Shown here piece after piece: positions 16,305-23,996 of a stretch of DNA of 54,233 nt (positions within the stretch are counted from its first letter, which is position 1; each line of letters opens with the position of its first letter). The DNA comes from an uncultured Lachnospiraceae bacterium. Lineage in GTDB: Bacteria; Bacillota; Clostridia; Lachnospirales; Lachnospiraceae. Both the position numbers and the translations under genes were made by a program. The notes under the pieces were generated by a model. That model had not been told where the DNA came from and searched no databases. It saw only the letters and a program-made list of their open reading frames with translations. The stretch covers positions 1 to 54,233 of the forward strand of contig CANPZI010000019.1 of assembly GCA_947588995.1 (NCBI GenBank), in the 5' to 3' direction.

Positions 16305-16994
16305 TCAATATTTCGCCGTGCTTACTTTCACGCCGGGTCCCATCGTCGTGGTCAGCGTGATGCTTCTCAGGTACTGTCCTTTCAGCGCCGAGGGCTTTGC
16401 CTTGACGATCGCCTCCATCAGCGCCTCGAAGTTCTCCTGCAGCTTCGCCTCGTCGAAAGATACCTTGCCGACCGGCACATGGATGATGTTCGCCTTGTCC
16501 AGTCTGTACTCGATCTTACCGGCCTTGATATCGTTGACCGCTTTCGTGACATCCATCGTCACCGTTCCGGCTTTCGGGTTGGGCATCAGGCCCTTGGGGC
16601 CGAGCACCTTACCGAGGCGTCCTACGACGCCCATCATATCGGGAGTGGCAACCACCACGTCGAAATCGAGCCAGCCGTCGTTCTGAATCTTCGGGATCAG
16701 CTCCTCGCCGCCCACATAATCCGCACCGGCAGCCTCCGCCTCGGAGACTTTCTCTCCCTTGGCAAATACCAGTACCTTTACGCTCTTACCTGTTCCGTTG
16801 GGAAGCACTACCGCGCCGCGGATCTGCTGCTCCGCGTGACGTCCGTCACAGCCGGTTCTGATATGAACTTCCACAGTCTCATCAAATTTTGCCGTCGCCG
16901 TCTTCTTCACCAGGGCGATCGCCTCCGCGGTTTCATACTGCACGCTGCGGTCTACCAGCTTTGCCGCCTCTGTATATTTCTTACCATGTTTCAT
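16305..16994 (-). CDS. rplA: 50S ribosomal protein L1
   Basis: Primary 23S rRNA-binding protein of the L1 stalk. The 229 residues match the family and include the signature region [12 protein letters not shown]. It begins 13 bases after rplK and ends at a strong terminator. L1 commonly represses its own operon. Confidence 0.98.
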   Translation of the reverse strand: MKHGKKYTEAAKLVDRSVQYETAEAIALVKKTATAKFDETVEVHIRTGCDGRHAEQQIRGAVVLPNGTGKSVKVLVFAKGEKVSEAEAAGADYVGGEELIPKIQNDGWLDFDVVVATPDMMGVVGRLGKVLGPKGLMPNPKAGTVTMDVTKAVNDIKAGKIEYRLDKANIIHVPVGKVSFDEAKLQENFEALMEAIVKAKPSALKGQYLRSITLTTTMGPGVKVSTAKY

Positions 16995-17007
16995 GTCAAA
17001 TCCTCCA

Positions 17008-17433
17008 TTACTCTTCTACTGTGATACCCATGCTTCTCGCGGTTCCGGCGATCATGCTCATGGCCGCCTCCACGTTTGCGGCGTTCAGATCAGGCATCTT
17101 CGTCTCTGCGATCTCGCGGAGCTTATCCTTGGAGATCGTGGCGACTTTCGCCTTGTTGGGCGTCGCCGAGCCGGATTTGATGTTGCACGCTTTCTTCAGA
17201 AGAACCGCTGCAGGGGGAGTCTTTGTGACGAAACTGAAGCTCCTGTCCGCATAGACCGTGATGACGACGGGAATGATGACGTCGCCCTTGTCGGCCGTCT
17301 TGGCGTTGAACTGCTTGGTAAATTCAACGATGTTCACGCCGTGCTGTCCGAGTGCGGGACCAACCGGCGGCGCCGGCGTAGCTTTGCCGGCAGGAATCTG
17401 TAACTTGATGTAGCCTTCTACTTTCTTTGCCAT
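17008..17433 (-). CDS. rplK: 50S ribosomal protein L11
   Basis: GTPase-centre ribosomal protein, 141 residues. The start [16 protein letters not shown], the [16 protein letters not shown] loop and the rRNA-binding C-terminal domain are intact. Strong AGGAGG upstream. It is 103 bases downstream of nusG and directly upstream of rplA. Confidence 0.98.
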   Translation of the reverse strand: MAKKVEGYIKLQIPAGKATPAPPVGPALGQHGVNIVEFTKQFNAKTADKGDVIIPVVITVYADRSFSFVTKTPPAAVLLKKACNIKSGSATPNKAKVATISKDKLREIAETKMPDLNAANVEAAMSMIAGTARSMGITVEE

Positions 17434-17536
17434 AATGGCACCTCCTAAAATAATGTGGTACGGGCGTACCGCCTCTGTCGGGCGCTACTCCCACAGTATA
17501 TTTAACCCGCGAGGGGATAAATACCGAAATCGCATC

Positions 17537-18052
17537 TTACATTTTTCTGACTTCCGCGAAGCTGATTTCCACCGGCGTCTCTCTGCCGAACAGCTCCACG
17601 TTGATGGTCGCCGTCTGCTTGCCGAAATCGATCCTCTGCACGACGCCGATCGTATCTTTCCAGACGCCGGCGACAACCGCAATCGTATCGCCCTCCGCGA
17701 AATCCACGGTCATGTTCTCCATGCGGATGCCGAGCGGCTTCATCTCCGCCTCGGTGAGCGGCACCGGCTTGCTGCCCGGTCCGACAAACCCCGTCACGCC
17801 CCTGGTGTTCCTGACCACATACCAGGTGTCGTCGTTCATAATCATATTGATCAGGACATAGCCGGGGAACATCTTCTTCTGCACGGTTTTGCGGGCGCCG
17901 TTCTTCATCTCCAAAACTTCCTGCATCGGCACCCTGACCTCCAGGATCTCCTCCTCCAGATGTCTGTTCTCTATCGTTTTCTCGATATTGGCTTTCACCT
18001 TGTTCTCATACCCCGAATAGGTATGGACAACATACCAGTTTGCTTCCGCCAT
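17537..18052 (-). CDS. nusG: Transcription termination/antitermination factor NusG
   Basis: RNA polymerase-associated factor, 171 residues. The N-terminal NGN domain starts WYVVHTYSGYENKVKANIE and includes FPGYVLINMIM and VRNTRGVTGFVG. The C-terminal KOW domain contains FAEGDTIAVVAGVWKDTIGVV near residues 117-137. It sits between secE and rplK, the usual place. Confidence 0.98.
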   Translation of the reverse strand: MAEANWYVVHTYSGYENKVKANIEKTIENRHLEEEILEVRVPMQEVLEMKNGARKTVQKKMFPGYVLINMIMNDDTWYVVRNTRGVTGFVGPGSKPVPLTEAEMKPLGIRMENMTVDFAEGDTIAVVAGVWKDTIGVVQRIDFGKQTATINVELFGRETPVEISFAEVRKM

Positions 18053-18092
18053 ACTTATACCACGCCTTTCCCAGTCGATGTTTCCAAGCTGC

Positions 18093-18311
18093 TTAGAATG
18101 AGAGCGTCGTGAGGAAATCCACGCCGTACTGCAGACCGAAGTCCAGTATCGTGATGATCGCCCCGATCACAACGGAAATGGCGACGACCGCGATCGACTG
18201 CTTCACAAGGGAATCCTTGTCCGGCCATGTAATTTTCCTGAATTCGGCTTTCACACCGTCCCAGAACTTCGTGATCTTCGACGGTCCGCCCGATTTAGCA
18301 GAATCTCCCAT
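18093..18311 (-). CDS. secE: Preprotein translocase subunit SecE
   Basis: Small essential subunit of the SecYEG channel, 72 residues. It has a short cytoplasmic amphipathic part with FRKITWPDKDSLVKQS, the SecE signature, followed by one membrane span near residues 45-67. It lies between rpmG and nusG. No tRNA-Trp gene is present in this junction, unlike in some other Firmicutes. Confidence 0.96.
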   Translation of the reverse strand: MGDSAKSGGPSKITKFWDGVKAEFRKITWPDKDSLVKQSIAVVAISVVIGAIITILDFGLQYGVDFLTTLSF

Positions 18312-18342
18312 GTCATACTCCTTTCATCCGAACGACCGGCGT

Positions 18343-18492
18343 TTACTTAGTCTCCTTGTGCAGAGTGTGCGTCTTGCAGAATCTGCAGTATTTCTTCGTC
18401 TCCATTCTGTCTGGATGGGTTTTCTTGTCTTTGGTCGTATTGTAGTTACGCTGCTTGCACTCCGTGCACGCCAATGTGATTCTTGTACGCAT
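18343..18492 (-). CDS. rpmG: 50S ribosomal protein L33
   Basis: 49-residue zinc-ribbon ribosomal protein. Paired cysteines at CTEC and CRFC are both present, so this is the zinc-binding (C+) form. The start MRTRITLAC is chosen because GGAGG lies 7 bases upstream; an ATG two codons earlier overlaps the ribosome-binding site. First gene of the secE-nusG-rplKA transcript, about 90 bases downstream of a good promoter. Confidence 0.95.
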   Translation of the reverse strand: MRTRITLACTECKQRNYNTTKDKKTHPDRMETKKYCRFCKTHTLHKETK

Positions 18493-18583
18493 ATTCATAC
18501 CTCCGTCTGTATTCTTCCGTCCAAAATCGTCTGCCGCTATTTTTGAGCATAAAAAAAAGACCTGAATCTTATCTTGCCCAAAC

Positions 18584-18612
18584 AATATATCACACGGCGT
18601 GCGTGAAGTCAA
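18584..18612 (-). promoter_or_regulatory. SigA-type promoter of rpmG-secE-nusG-rplKA
   Basis: On the minus strand TTGACT and TATATT are separated by 17 bases. It is the only convincing promoter upstream of rpmG. Confidence 0.8.
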
Positions 18613-18679
18613 CCGTATTTCCGCAAATATTTCAGCGAAAATAATTTGCCGCGCCTGCAAATAATTTTTGCGACAGCTC

Positions 18680-18707
18680 TAAACTTCTACTTCTTATGGA
18701 TCGATAT
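18680..18707 (+). promoter_or_regulatory. Weak candidate SigD promoter
   Basis: TAAA is followed after 16 bases by ATCGATAT. The clear SigD promoters in this window use a 15-base spacer and NCCGATA, so this is a one-base-longer, imperfect match. It would read toward the FliD-like gene. Confidence 0.3.
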
Positions 18708-18808
18708 ATAGATATAGAAAGTGTCTGCGCGCTTCTGCGGCGGACAGTATACAGCAAAATCACCAAATTTTTTTGTCATTTCTTATTTATATATATCGGT
18801 ATTTTTTG

Positions 18809-18838
18809 TTGCATTTTGAACACTGATGGTGCTACAAT
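18809..18838 (+). promoter_or_regulatory. SigA-type promoter of the FliD-like gene
   Basis: TTGCAT and TACAAT are 18 bases apart on the plus strand. Transcription would start near 18845 and give a leader of about 140 bases. The rest of the 18661-18983 gap holds A/T-rich sequence and this leader; no gene is seen. Confidence 0.6.
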
Positions 18839-18848
18839 AGACTTATCA

Positions 18849-18958
18849 GATTAGCTTCTGTCGTCAGGCGGAAGCGAATCGGCTATCGGACGCACCCAAC
18901 GGCGGCGGTTACAGGCAAAGGAGAGCCGGGAACGCTGCCGCCCGCAGAACGCTGCGGG
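18849..18958 (+). ncRNA. Structured 5' leader of unknown class
   Basis: Three stems can be read in order. GATT..AATC enclosing GCTTCTG/CGGAAGC spans 18849-18880. GGCGGCGG (18901-18908) pairs with CTGCCGCC (18935-18942). CCCGCAG/CTGCGGG (18941-18958) has a 4-base loop. The region is non-coding on the plus strand and ends 20 bases before the gene's ribosome-binding site. I do not recognise a riboswitch core in it. Confidence 0.45.
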
Positions 18959-18986
18959 AACATTCACGGAAGAAAGGAGGGGCATG

Positions 18987-20297
18987 ATGTCTTATAGTGT
19001 GAACAATCTCACCAACGTCTATAACTTCTATATGACGACTTACGCGCCGAAGTCGAGCACGCCTTATGATTCTCATAAGAAGAGCGAGCTTCGCAGCGTA
19101 TATAATTCCATTGTAAAACTGAACAAGGAATCCCCTCTGTACATTCTCGACACGAGCAGAGACTCCCGTGAATTTGCGGTCAACATCAAGGAGAATGCCA
19201 GAGAGCTGCGCAACACCATCGCCTCTCTCGGCGGGCTGGACGAGGAGGAACTCCTGAACAAAAAGGTGGCCTATTCCAGCAATCCCGACATCGTGACGGC
19301 GGACTTTATCGGCACCCTGCAGGAGGGTGACGAGCTTCCGGCCTACGATATCGAAGTGGACAGTCTGGCGACCTCGCAGGTCAATTCCGGCAAGTATCTG
19401 CTGGACGATGAGCCTGTCGCCCTGCCGCCCGACACCTACTCGTTCGACATCAATATAGACGACCTGAACTATGAATTTCAGTTCAGCATCAAACCGACCG
19501 ATACCAACCGCGACGTGCAGGAACGCCTCTCCCGCCTGATCACCAACGCGGGGATCGGCATCAAGGCGCAGGTGGTCTCCGGCGAGGACAATACTTCCTA
19601 TCTTCGGATGGAATCCAACACCACCGGACAGAAAGACGGGAGAAGTTATATCTATCGGGTGTCTGACCACAGGACGAGCAAGACTTCGGGTACGGTGGAC
19701 TACTTCGGCCTGGATCATGTCACGACGCAGGCTTCCAACGCTTCCTACCGCGTGAACGGCGAGGAGCGCACCTCCGCTTCCAACCGCATCACGCTGGACA
19801 AAGTATACGAGATCGAGCTGACCGGTGTGAGCAGCGAGGAGGGCGAAACCGCCTCCATCGGCTTAAAAACCGATGTGGAATCTCTCACCGAGAACGTGAA
19901 CACGCTGGTGCGCGGCTTCAACTCTTTCCTGCAGGCGGTGGCGGAATATACGGACAATCAGCCGAAGAGCAATCAGCTCTTCCATGAGATGAGCGGCGTC
20001 GCGAGAGTGTTCGCCAAGCAGCTCACCTCCGTGGGACTGAATCTGAATCTGGACGGCACGCTCGAAGTGGACGACGAGTCCCTGCGGCAGAACGCGATGA
20101 GCGAGGACGCGGCGGAGACTTTCTCTCCCCTGAAGAGCTTCACGAATGCCGTGCTGCGCAAGACCAATCAGGTATCGTTAAACCCGATGAACTATGTCAA
20201 CAACGTCATCGTGGCCTACAAGAATCCCGGCAAGAACTTTGCCAGCCCCTATATCACGAGCGCCTACAGCGGCATGATGTTCAACAGTTACTGCTAG
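18987..20297 (+). CDS. Orphan FliD-like (hook-associated protein 2-like) protein
   Basis: A 436-residue protein resembling the filament cap FliD in domain order rather than in close sequence. A long helical N-terminus (residues 1-95) is followed by IEVDSLATSQVNSGKYL, which matches the FliD motif after the N-terminal helices, then a beta-rich middle (about 120-300) and a C-terminal helical part with ESLTENVNTLVRGFNSFLQAV. It lacks a clear FliD ending. The second of two adjacent ATGs is chosen for its 6-base spacing from AGGAGG. It stands alone with its own promoter, structured leader and terminator, 20 kb from the true fliD. It could be a specialised cap, hook or surface protein; the exact role is unknown. 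Confidence 0.7.
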   Translation: MSYSVNNLTNVYNFYMTTYAPKSSTPYDSHKKSELRSVYNSIVKLNKESPLYILDTSRDSREFAVNIKENARELRNTIASLGGLDEEELLNKKVAYSSNPDIVTADFIGTLQEGDELPAYDIEVDSLATSQVNSGKYLLDDEPVALPPDTYSFDINIDDLNYEFQFSIKPTDTNRDVQERLSRLITNAGIGIKAQVVSGEDNTSYLRMESNTTGQKDGRSYIYRVSDHRTSKTSGTVDYFGLDHVTTQASNASYRVNGEERTSASNRITLDKVYEIELTGVSSEEGETASIGLKTDVESLTENVNTLVRGFNSFLQAVAEYTDNQPKSNQLFHEMSGVARVFAKQLTSVGLNLNLDGTLEVDDESLRQNAMSEDAAETFSPLKSFTNAVLRKTNQVSLNPMNYVNNVIVAYKNPGKNFASPYITSAYSGMMFNSYC

Positions 20298-20330
20298 GCC
20301 GCACGGCATACCATGAATCCAAACACAGTA

Positions 20331-20366
20331 AAAGAGCCAACCGGCAGCCGGTCGGCTCTTTTTTTA
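20331..20366 (+). terminator. Bidirectional intrinsic terminator
   Basis: AAAGAGCCAACCGG and CCGGTCGGCTCTTT form a long stem with one mismatch and a 3-base loop, followed by a T-run on the plus strand. On the minus strand the stem is followed by TTTTAC, so it can also end the carboxyltransferase transcript. Confidence 0.9.
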
Positions 20367-20413
20367 CGCGAACAACAGCCAGACACAAGCCCGCCTGTCA
20401 ATTTGGCAAATGT

Positions 20414-22030
20414 CTACAGCGGAATGTTGCCGTGCTTCTTCGGCGGATTCTCCACATGCTTGTTCTTGAGTCCCCGCAATGCCCTGACTAACGCCTCTCT
20501 TGTCTCCTCCGGCTTGATCACCTCGTTCACATAGCCTCTCGCGGCCGCCACATAGGGATTTAAGAAGCGCTCCTCATACTCCGCCTTGCACTGTTCCCGC
20601 ATGGCCGCCGGATCCTCCGCCGCCTTGATCTTTCTCTTGAACGCGATATTGACCGCGCCGTCCGCCCCCATCACCGCAATCTCCGCGATAGGCCAGGCGT
20701 AGACGATATCCGCCCCCATCTCCTTGGAATTCATGGCGATGTACGCGCCGCCGTATGCCTTGCGCATGATCAGCGAGATTTTCGGCACCGTCGCCTCCGA
20801 GTAGGCGTAGAGGATCTTCGCCCCATGGCGGATGATGCCGTTGTGCTCCTGCGCCGTGCCGGGCAGGAACGCAGGCACGTCGATCAGGGTGATGAGCGGT
20901 ATATTGAAACAGTCGCAGAAACGGATAAATCTGGCAATTTTATCCGACGCGTGGTAGTCGAGCGAGCCGCCCATGGCGTTGGGCTGATTCGCCACGATAC
21001 CCGTCACTTTGCCCTCCATGCGGCTGAAACCGACCACCGCATTGGCGGCGAACTCTTTCTGCACCTCGAAGAAGCTCCCCTCGTCCACGATGCAGTCGAT
21101 CACTTCCAGCACATCGTAGGCATGGCGCGAATTGTCCGGCACGATATCCCTGATCTTGGCCGCTTTCGCCCGCTGCGAGGCGGCTACCCTGCCGTTGTCC
21201 ACCTTGCCGAACACCTTGCCCACACGGGGCAGGATGCTCTGACGCTCCTGATTGTTGATCGTGGGCGGCTTCTCCTGCCAGTTGCCCGGCAGATAGGACA
21301 GAAGCTTGCGCACGCCCATCAGGCACTCTTTTTCCGTGTCATAGGTAAAGTGGGAGACGCCGCTCTTCTTCGCGTGTACCTCCGCGCCGCCCAGCTCTTC
21401 CACGGACACCTCCTCGTTGATGACCGTCTTGACCACATTCGGGCCAGTGATGAACATTTTGGAGATATCCCGCACCATGAAGATGAAATCGCAGATCGCC
21501 GGCGCATAGCAGGCGCCGCCGGAACAGGGTCCCAGGATCACCGCGATCTGCGGGATCACGCCGGAGGCTTTCGTGTGGCGCAGGAACATGCCGCTGTAGC
21601 CGCTCAGGGACGAGATCCCCTCCTCGATCCTCGCGCCGCCGCTGTCGTTGATGCAGATCAGAGGCGCTTTCATCTCCATGGCCATGTCCTGAATCCGGCA
21701 GATCTTAAAGGAATGATACTCTCCCAGCGTGCCGCCGATCACCGTGAAATCCTCGCTGGCCACAAACACCTGCCGCCCGTCGATCTCGCCGTACCCCGTC
21801 ACGACGCCGTCTCCCGGCACTCTCCTCTTGTCCAGATCAAAATCGTCAATGCGGGACTCGATGAAACCGTCCACCTCCACGAAAGTGCCCGGGTCAAGCA
21901 GGACCTCAATCCGCTCCCTCGCCGTCATCTTGCCGCTCGCGTGCTGTTTGTCGATCCTGCTCTGACCGCCGCCCATGAGCGCTCTCTGTCTTCTGTTGTC
22001 CAGTTCTTTCACCGCGTCATTCCAGTTCAT
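20414..22030 (-). CDS. Acyl-CoA carboxyltransferase (methylmalonyl/propionyl-CoA type) subunit
   Basis: 538-residue carboxyltransferase of the biotin-dependent PccB/MmdA family, which moves CO2 between biotin and an acyl-CoA such as propionyl-CoA. GKMTARERI near residue 35, SGGARIEEG near 130, GPCSGGACY near 170 and the C-terminal crotonase half with VPAFLPGTAQEHNGIIRHGAK and KAYGGAYIAMNSKEMGAD are all present. The start MNWNDAVKEL (22030) agrees with family N-termini. In related bacteria mmdA is usually next to the biotin carrier and the membrane decarboxylase subunits; none is here, so the partners must be elsewhere. A consensus promoter lies upstream and a bidirectional terminator downstream. 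Confidence 0.93.
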   Translation of the reverse strand: MNWNDAVKELDNRRQRALMGGGQSRIDKQHASGKMTARERIEVLLDPGTFVEVDGFIESRIDDFDLDKRRVPGDGVVTGYGEIDGRQVFVASEDFTVIGGTLGEYHSFKICRIQDMAMEMKAPLICINDSGGARIEEGISSLSGYSGMFLRHTKASGVIPQIAVILGPCSGGACYAPAICDFIFMVRDISKMFITGPNVVKTVINEEVSVEELGGAEVHAKKSGVSHFTYDTEKECLMGVRKLLSYLPGNWQEKPPTINNQERQSILPRVGKVFGKVDNGRVAASQRAKAAKIRDIVPDNSRHAYDVLEVIDCIVDEGSFFEVQKEFAANAVVGFSRMEGKVTGIVANQPNAMGGSLDYHASDKIARFIRFCDCFNIPLITLIDVPAFLPGTAQEHNGIIRHGAKILYAYSEATVPKISLIMRKAYGGAYIAMNSKEMGADIVYAWPIAEIAVMGADGAVNIAFKRKIKAAEDPAAMREQCKAEYEERFLNPYVAAARGYVNEVIKPEETREALVRALRGLKNKHVENPPKKHGNIPL

Positions 22031-22109
22031 AGTCCGCCGCTTCCTTCCCGATGCGCGCCCGGTCCGCATACCGCCGCGGGCGCCAAATGATTTGATTTTC
22101 TAATACTTT

Positions 22110-22124
22110 GATATTCAAAATATC
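22110..22124. promoter_or_regulatory. Candidate operator palindrome at the carboxyltransferase start site
   Basis: GATATT and AATATC are perfect 6-bp arms with a 3-base centre. It lies just downstream of a consensus -10 box, at the expected start of transcription, where a repressor would act. No regulator is assigned. Confidence 0.35.
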
Positions 22125-22131
22125 TTCTTGT

Positions 22132-22160
22132 ATTATAGGCGGAGCATCGCCCTTTGTCAA
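22132..22160 (-). promoter_or_regulatory. Consensus SigA promoter of the carboxyltransferase gene
   Basis: On the minus strand TTGACA and TATAAT are separated by exactly 17 bases, a full consensus match. The leader is about 95 bases. Confidence 0.9.
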
Positions 22161-22245
22161 TACTCCGCCTGCATATTTCCCTGTGAAAATAACCGCGAAT
22201 CCGCCGCGGCAGATACGCCGCCACCGCCGTCCGCAAAGCGATACG

Positions 22246-23382
22246 TCACTTCTCCGCTTCCGCCGCCTCAAGCGCCGCGCCGATCACCTTGTCCATATCG
22301 TAATACCGGTACTGTCCGAGGCGCCCGCCGAAGAGCACATGCGGCCTCGCCGCCGCCAGCTCCCGATAGCGCGCAAAGAGCGCGTTGTTGCGCTCGTCGT
22401 TGAGCGGATAGTAGGGCTCGTCGCCCTCATGCCATTCGGCGGGATATTCTCTGGTGATGACCGTCCCCCGCTGCGTGCCGAACGCAAAGTGTTTGTGCTC
22501 GATGATGCGCGTGTAGGGTACTTCCCGCTCCGTATAGTTCACCACGGCATTGCCCTGATAGTTGTCACAGTCGGGAAGCTCCTCCGTCTCAAACCGCAGG
22601 GAGCGATACTCCAGATGTCCCAGCCGGTAGTCAAAATACTCGTCGAGCATCCCGGTGTAGACCACCCGGCGGTAAGTATTCCCCGCCGCGTCCGTGACCG
22701 TCACGCCGTCCGGCCCCTCCTCCTCTCTCGCAAACCCGCGGTAGGATACGCCGGTGCGCACCTCGATCCCCTGAAGCATACGCTCCACCATGGCGGTGTA
22801 GCCCTCCGTCGGGATGCCCTGATAACGATCGTTGAAATAATTGTTGTCGTAGGTGAAGCGCAGCGGCAGCCTCCTGATGATGAAAGCCGGCAGTTCCCTG
22901 CAGTCCCTGCCCCACTGTTTCTCCGTATAGCCCTTGACCAGCTTCTCATAGACGTCCCTACCCACCAGGGACAGCGCCTGCTCTTCCAGGTTCTCAGGCT
23001 CCGTGATGCCCAGCGCCTCAATCTGCGACGCAATCTTCGCGCGCGCCTCCTCCGGTTTCACCACACCCCACATCCTGTTAAACGTATTCATATTAAAAGG
23101 GAGATTGTACAACTCTCCCTTATAATATGCAATCGGTGAATTTATGTAGTGGTTGAACTCCGCGAACCGGTTCACATAGTCCCAGACTTTCCTGTCCGAG
23201 GTGTGGAAAATGTGCGCGCCGTACTCGTGCACCTGAATGCCCATCACGGATTCCGTATATATATTGCCGGCCACATGGGATCTTTTGTCGATCACCAGCA
23301 CGCTTCGGCCTCTTTCTTTCATCTCGTGGGCGAACACCGCGCCGAACAGGCCGCTCCCCACTACCAGATAATCGTATTGCAT
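22246..23382 (-). CDS. glf: UDP-galactopyranose mutase
   Basis: FAD enzyme that interconverts UDP-galactopyranose and UDP-galactofuranose, 378 residues. The N-terminal dinucleotide-binding motif VVGSGLFGA is followed by IDKRSHVAGNIY and HEYGAHIFHTSD, characteristic of Glf. The C-terminal active-site region includes VVNYTEREVPYTRIIEHKHF and REYPAEW. Its start overlaps the stop of the upstream HTH gene by one base, so the two are co-translated. As the sugar-nucleotide enzyme of the glycosyltransferase island it would supply a galactofuranose donor to one of the neighbouring transferases (inference). Confidence 0.96.
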   Translation of the reverse strand: MQYDYLVVGSGLFGAVFAHEMKERGRSVLVIDKRSHVAGNIYTESVMGIQVHEYGAHIFHTSDRKVWDYVNRFAEFNHYINSPIAYYKGELYNLPFNMNTFNRMWGVVKPEEARAKIASQIEALGITEPENLEEQALSLVGRDVYEKLVKGYTEKQWGRDCRELPAFIIRRLPLRFTYDNNYFNDRYQGIPTEGYTAMVERMLQGIEVRTGVSYRGFAREEEGPDGVTVTDAAGNTYRRVVYTGMLDEYFDYRLGHLEYRSLRFETEELPDCDNYQGNAVVNYTEREVPYTRIIEHKHFAFGTQRGTVITREYPAEWHEGDEPYYPLNDERNNALFARYRELAAARPHVLFGGRLGQYRYYDMDKVIGAALEAAEAEK

Positions 23383-23726
23383 CAGTCTTCCTCTGGCGCT
23401 TTGTACTTGTCAAGCTGCGCGTAATCCTCCATCAGCTCCAGCGCTTTCTTGCGTCCCACTTTGTTCAGCTTCACATAGTACTGCATGACGCGGTTCTCCA
23501 TAATCTTGCCGCCCAGGATGCTCTTCTGGTTTAACGGCGTGAAGTCTACCGGATTCAGATTCAGCTTGTCGCACATCTTGATCACAGTGCCGTATGCCAT
23601 GCCCTCGATGCCTCTGTCCAGAGCGGTAACCAGGGTCGAGTAAGGAATCTCCATCTCGATCGCGAACTGTCTGACGCTCTTGTACTGTTTCAAAATTTCT
23701 GCCTTAAGAATTTCTGCCTTCGTCAT
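23382..23726 (-). CDS. Small XRE-like HTH protein
   Basis: A 114-residue protein with an N-terminal helix-turn-helix (residues about 14-62: YKSVRQFAIEMEIPYSTLVTALDRG), then a short helical tail containing GRKKALELMEDYAQLDKY. It probably binds DNA and may control itself, glf and perhaps the divergent glycosyltransferase operon. GGAGG lies 7 bases before the ATG. The first codons carry a 12-base direct duplication (AAGGCAGAAATT twice) that gives AEILKAEILK. It overlaps glf in a tight two-gene operon. Confidence 0.8.
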   Translation of the reverse strand: MTKAEILKAEILKQYKSVRQFAIEMEIPYSTLVTALDRGIEGMAYGTVIKMCDKLNLNPVDFTPLNQKSILGGKIMENRVMQYYVKLNKVGRKKALELMEDYAQLDKYKAPEED

Positions 23727-23745
23727 ATAAGACCTCCGTTTGTAT

Positions 23746-23900
23746 TGTGGTACTGCTGATTTCTGGTATCTTAGTGGAAGTATACCATATAAATATAGGA
23801 AAAGAAAGCAACAAAAACTTAATTTTAACGAAATACCGATATTATTGGCAATTTTCCCCTATTTGTGCCTGCATTTTTGTACAAAAAGTCTAGTACCACA
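23746..23900. promoter_or_regulatory. Inverted pair of TGTGGTACT sites between divergent genes
   Basis: TGTGGTACT occurs at 23746-23754 on the plus strand and again exactly as its complement at 23892-23900. The first is just upstream of the HTH-glf start and the second just upstream of the glycosyltransferase promoter. This is a plausible operator pair for the HTH protein. The rest of the gap is A/T-rich and holds no gene. Confidence 0.4.
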
Positions 23901-23919
23901 GTACCAGGAAAAGATGCTA

Positions 23920-23948
23920 TTGTCGTTCCCGACAGAAAATGATACTAT
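23920..23948 (+). promoter_or_regulatory. Promoter of the first glycosyltransferase operon
   Basis: TTGTCG and TACTAT are separated by 17 bases, with an extended -10 TGATACTAT. A short palindrome TGTCG-TTCC-CGACA overlaps the -35. Confidence 0.6.
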
Positions 23949-23996
23949 ATAATAGATCTGAAAAAACAATAACCGACACGCGCAGAGGTGACGACA

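Noticed and set aside
18793..18820. CCGATATA on the minus strand as a SigD promoter
   Set aside because: The expected TAAA 15 bases upstream is missing (TCAA at that place), and it would read only into the rpmG promoter region.
18849..18958. c-di-GMP-I riboswitch in the leader of the FliD-like gene
   Set aside because: The expected conserved core (GGGCAAACC and the CGAAA tetraloop region) is not found; only generic stems are visible.
22108..23139. 343-codon open frame antisense to glf
   Set aside because: Shadow of UDP-galactopyranose mutase; it also crosses the carboxyltransferase promoter.
23830..23860. CCGATATT upstream of the first GT operon as a SigD promoter
   Set aside because: No TAAA at 15-16 bases upstream; the TTGTCG-17-TACTAT promoter nearer the gene is better.
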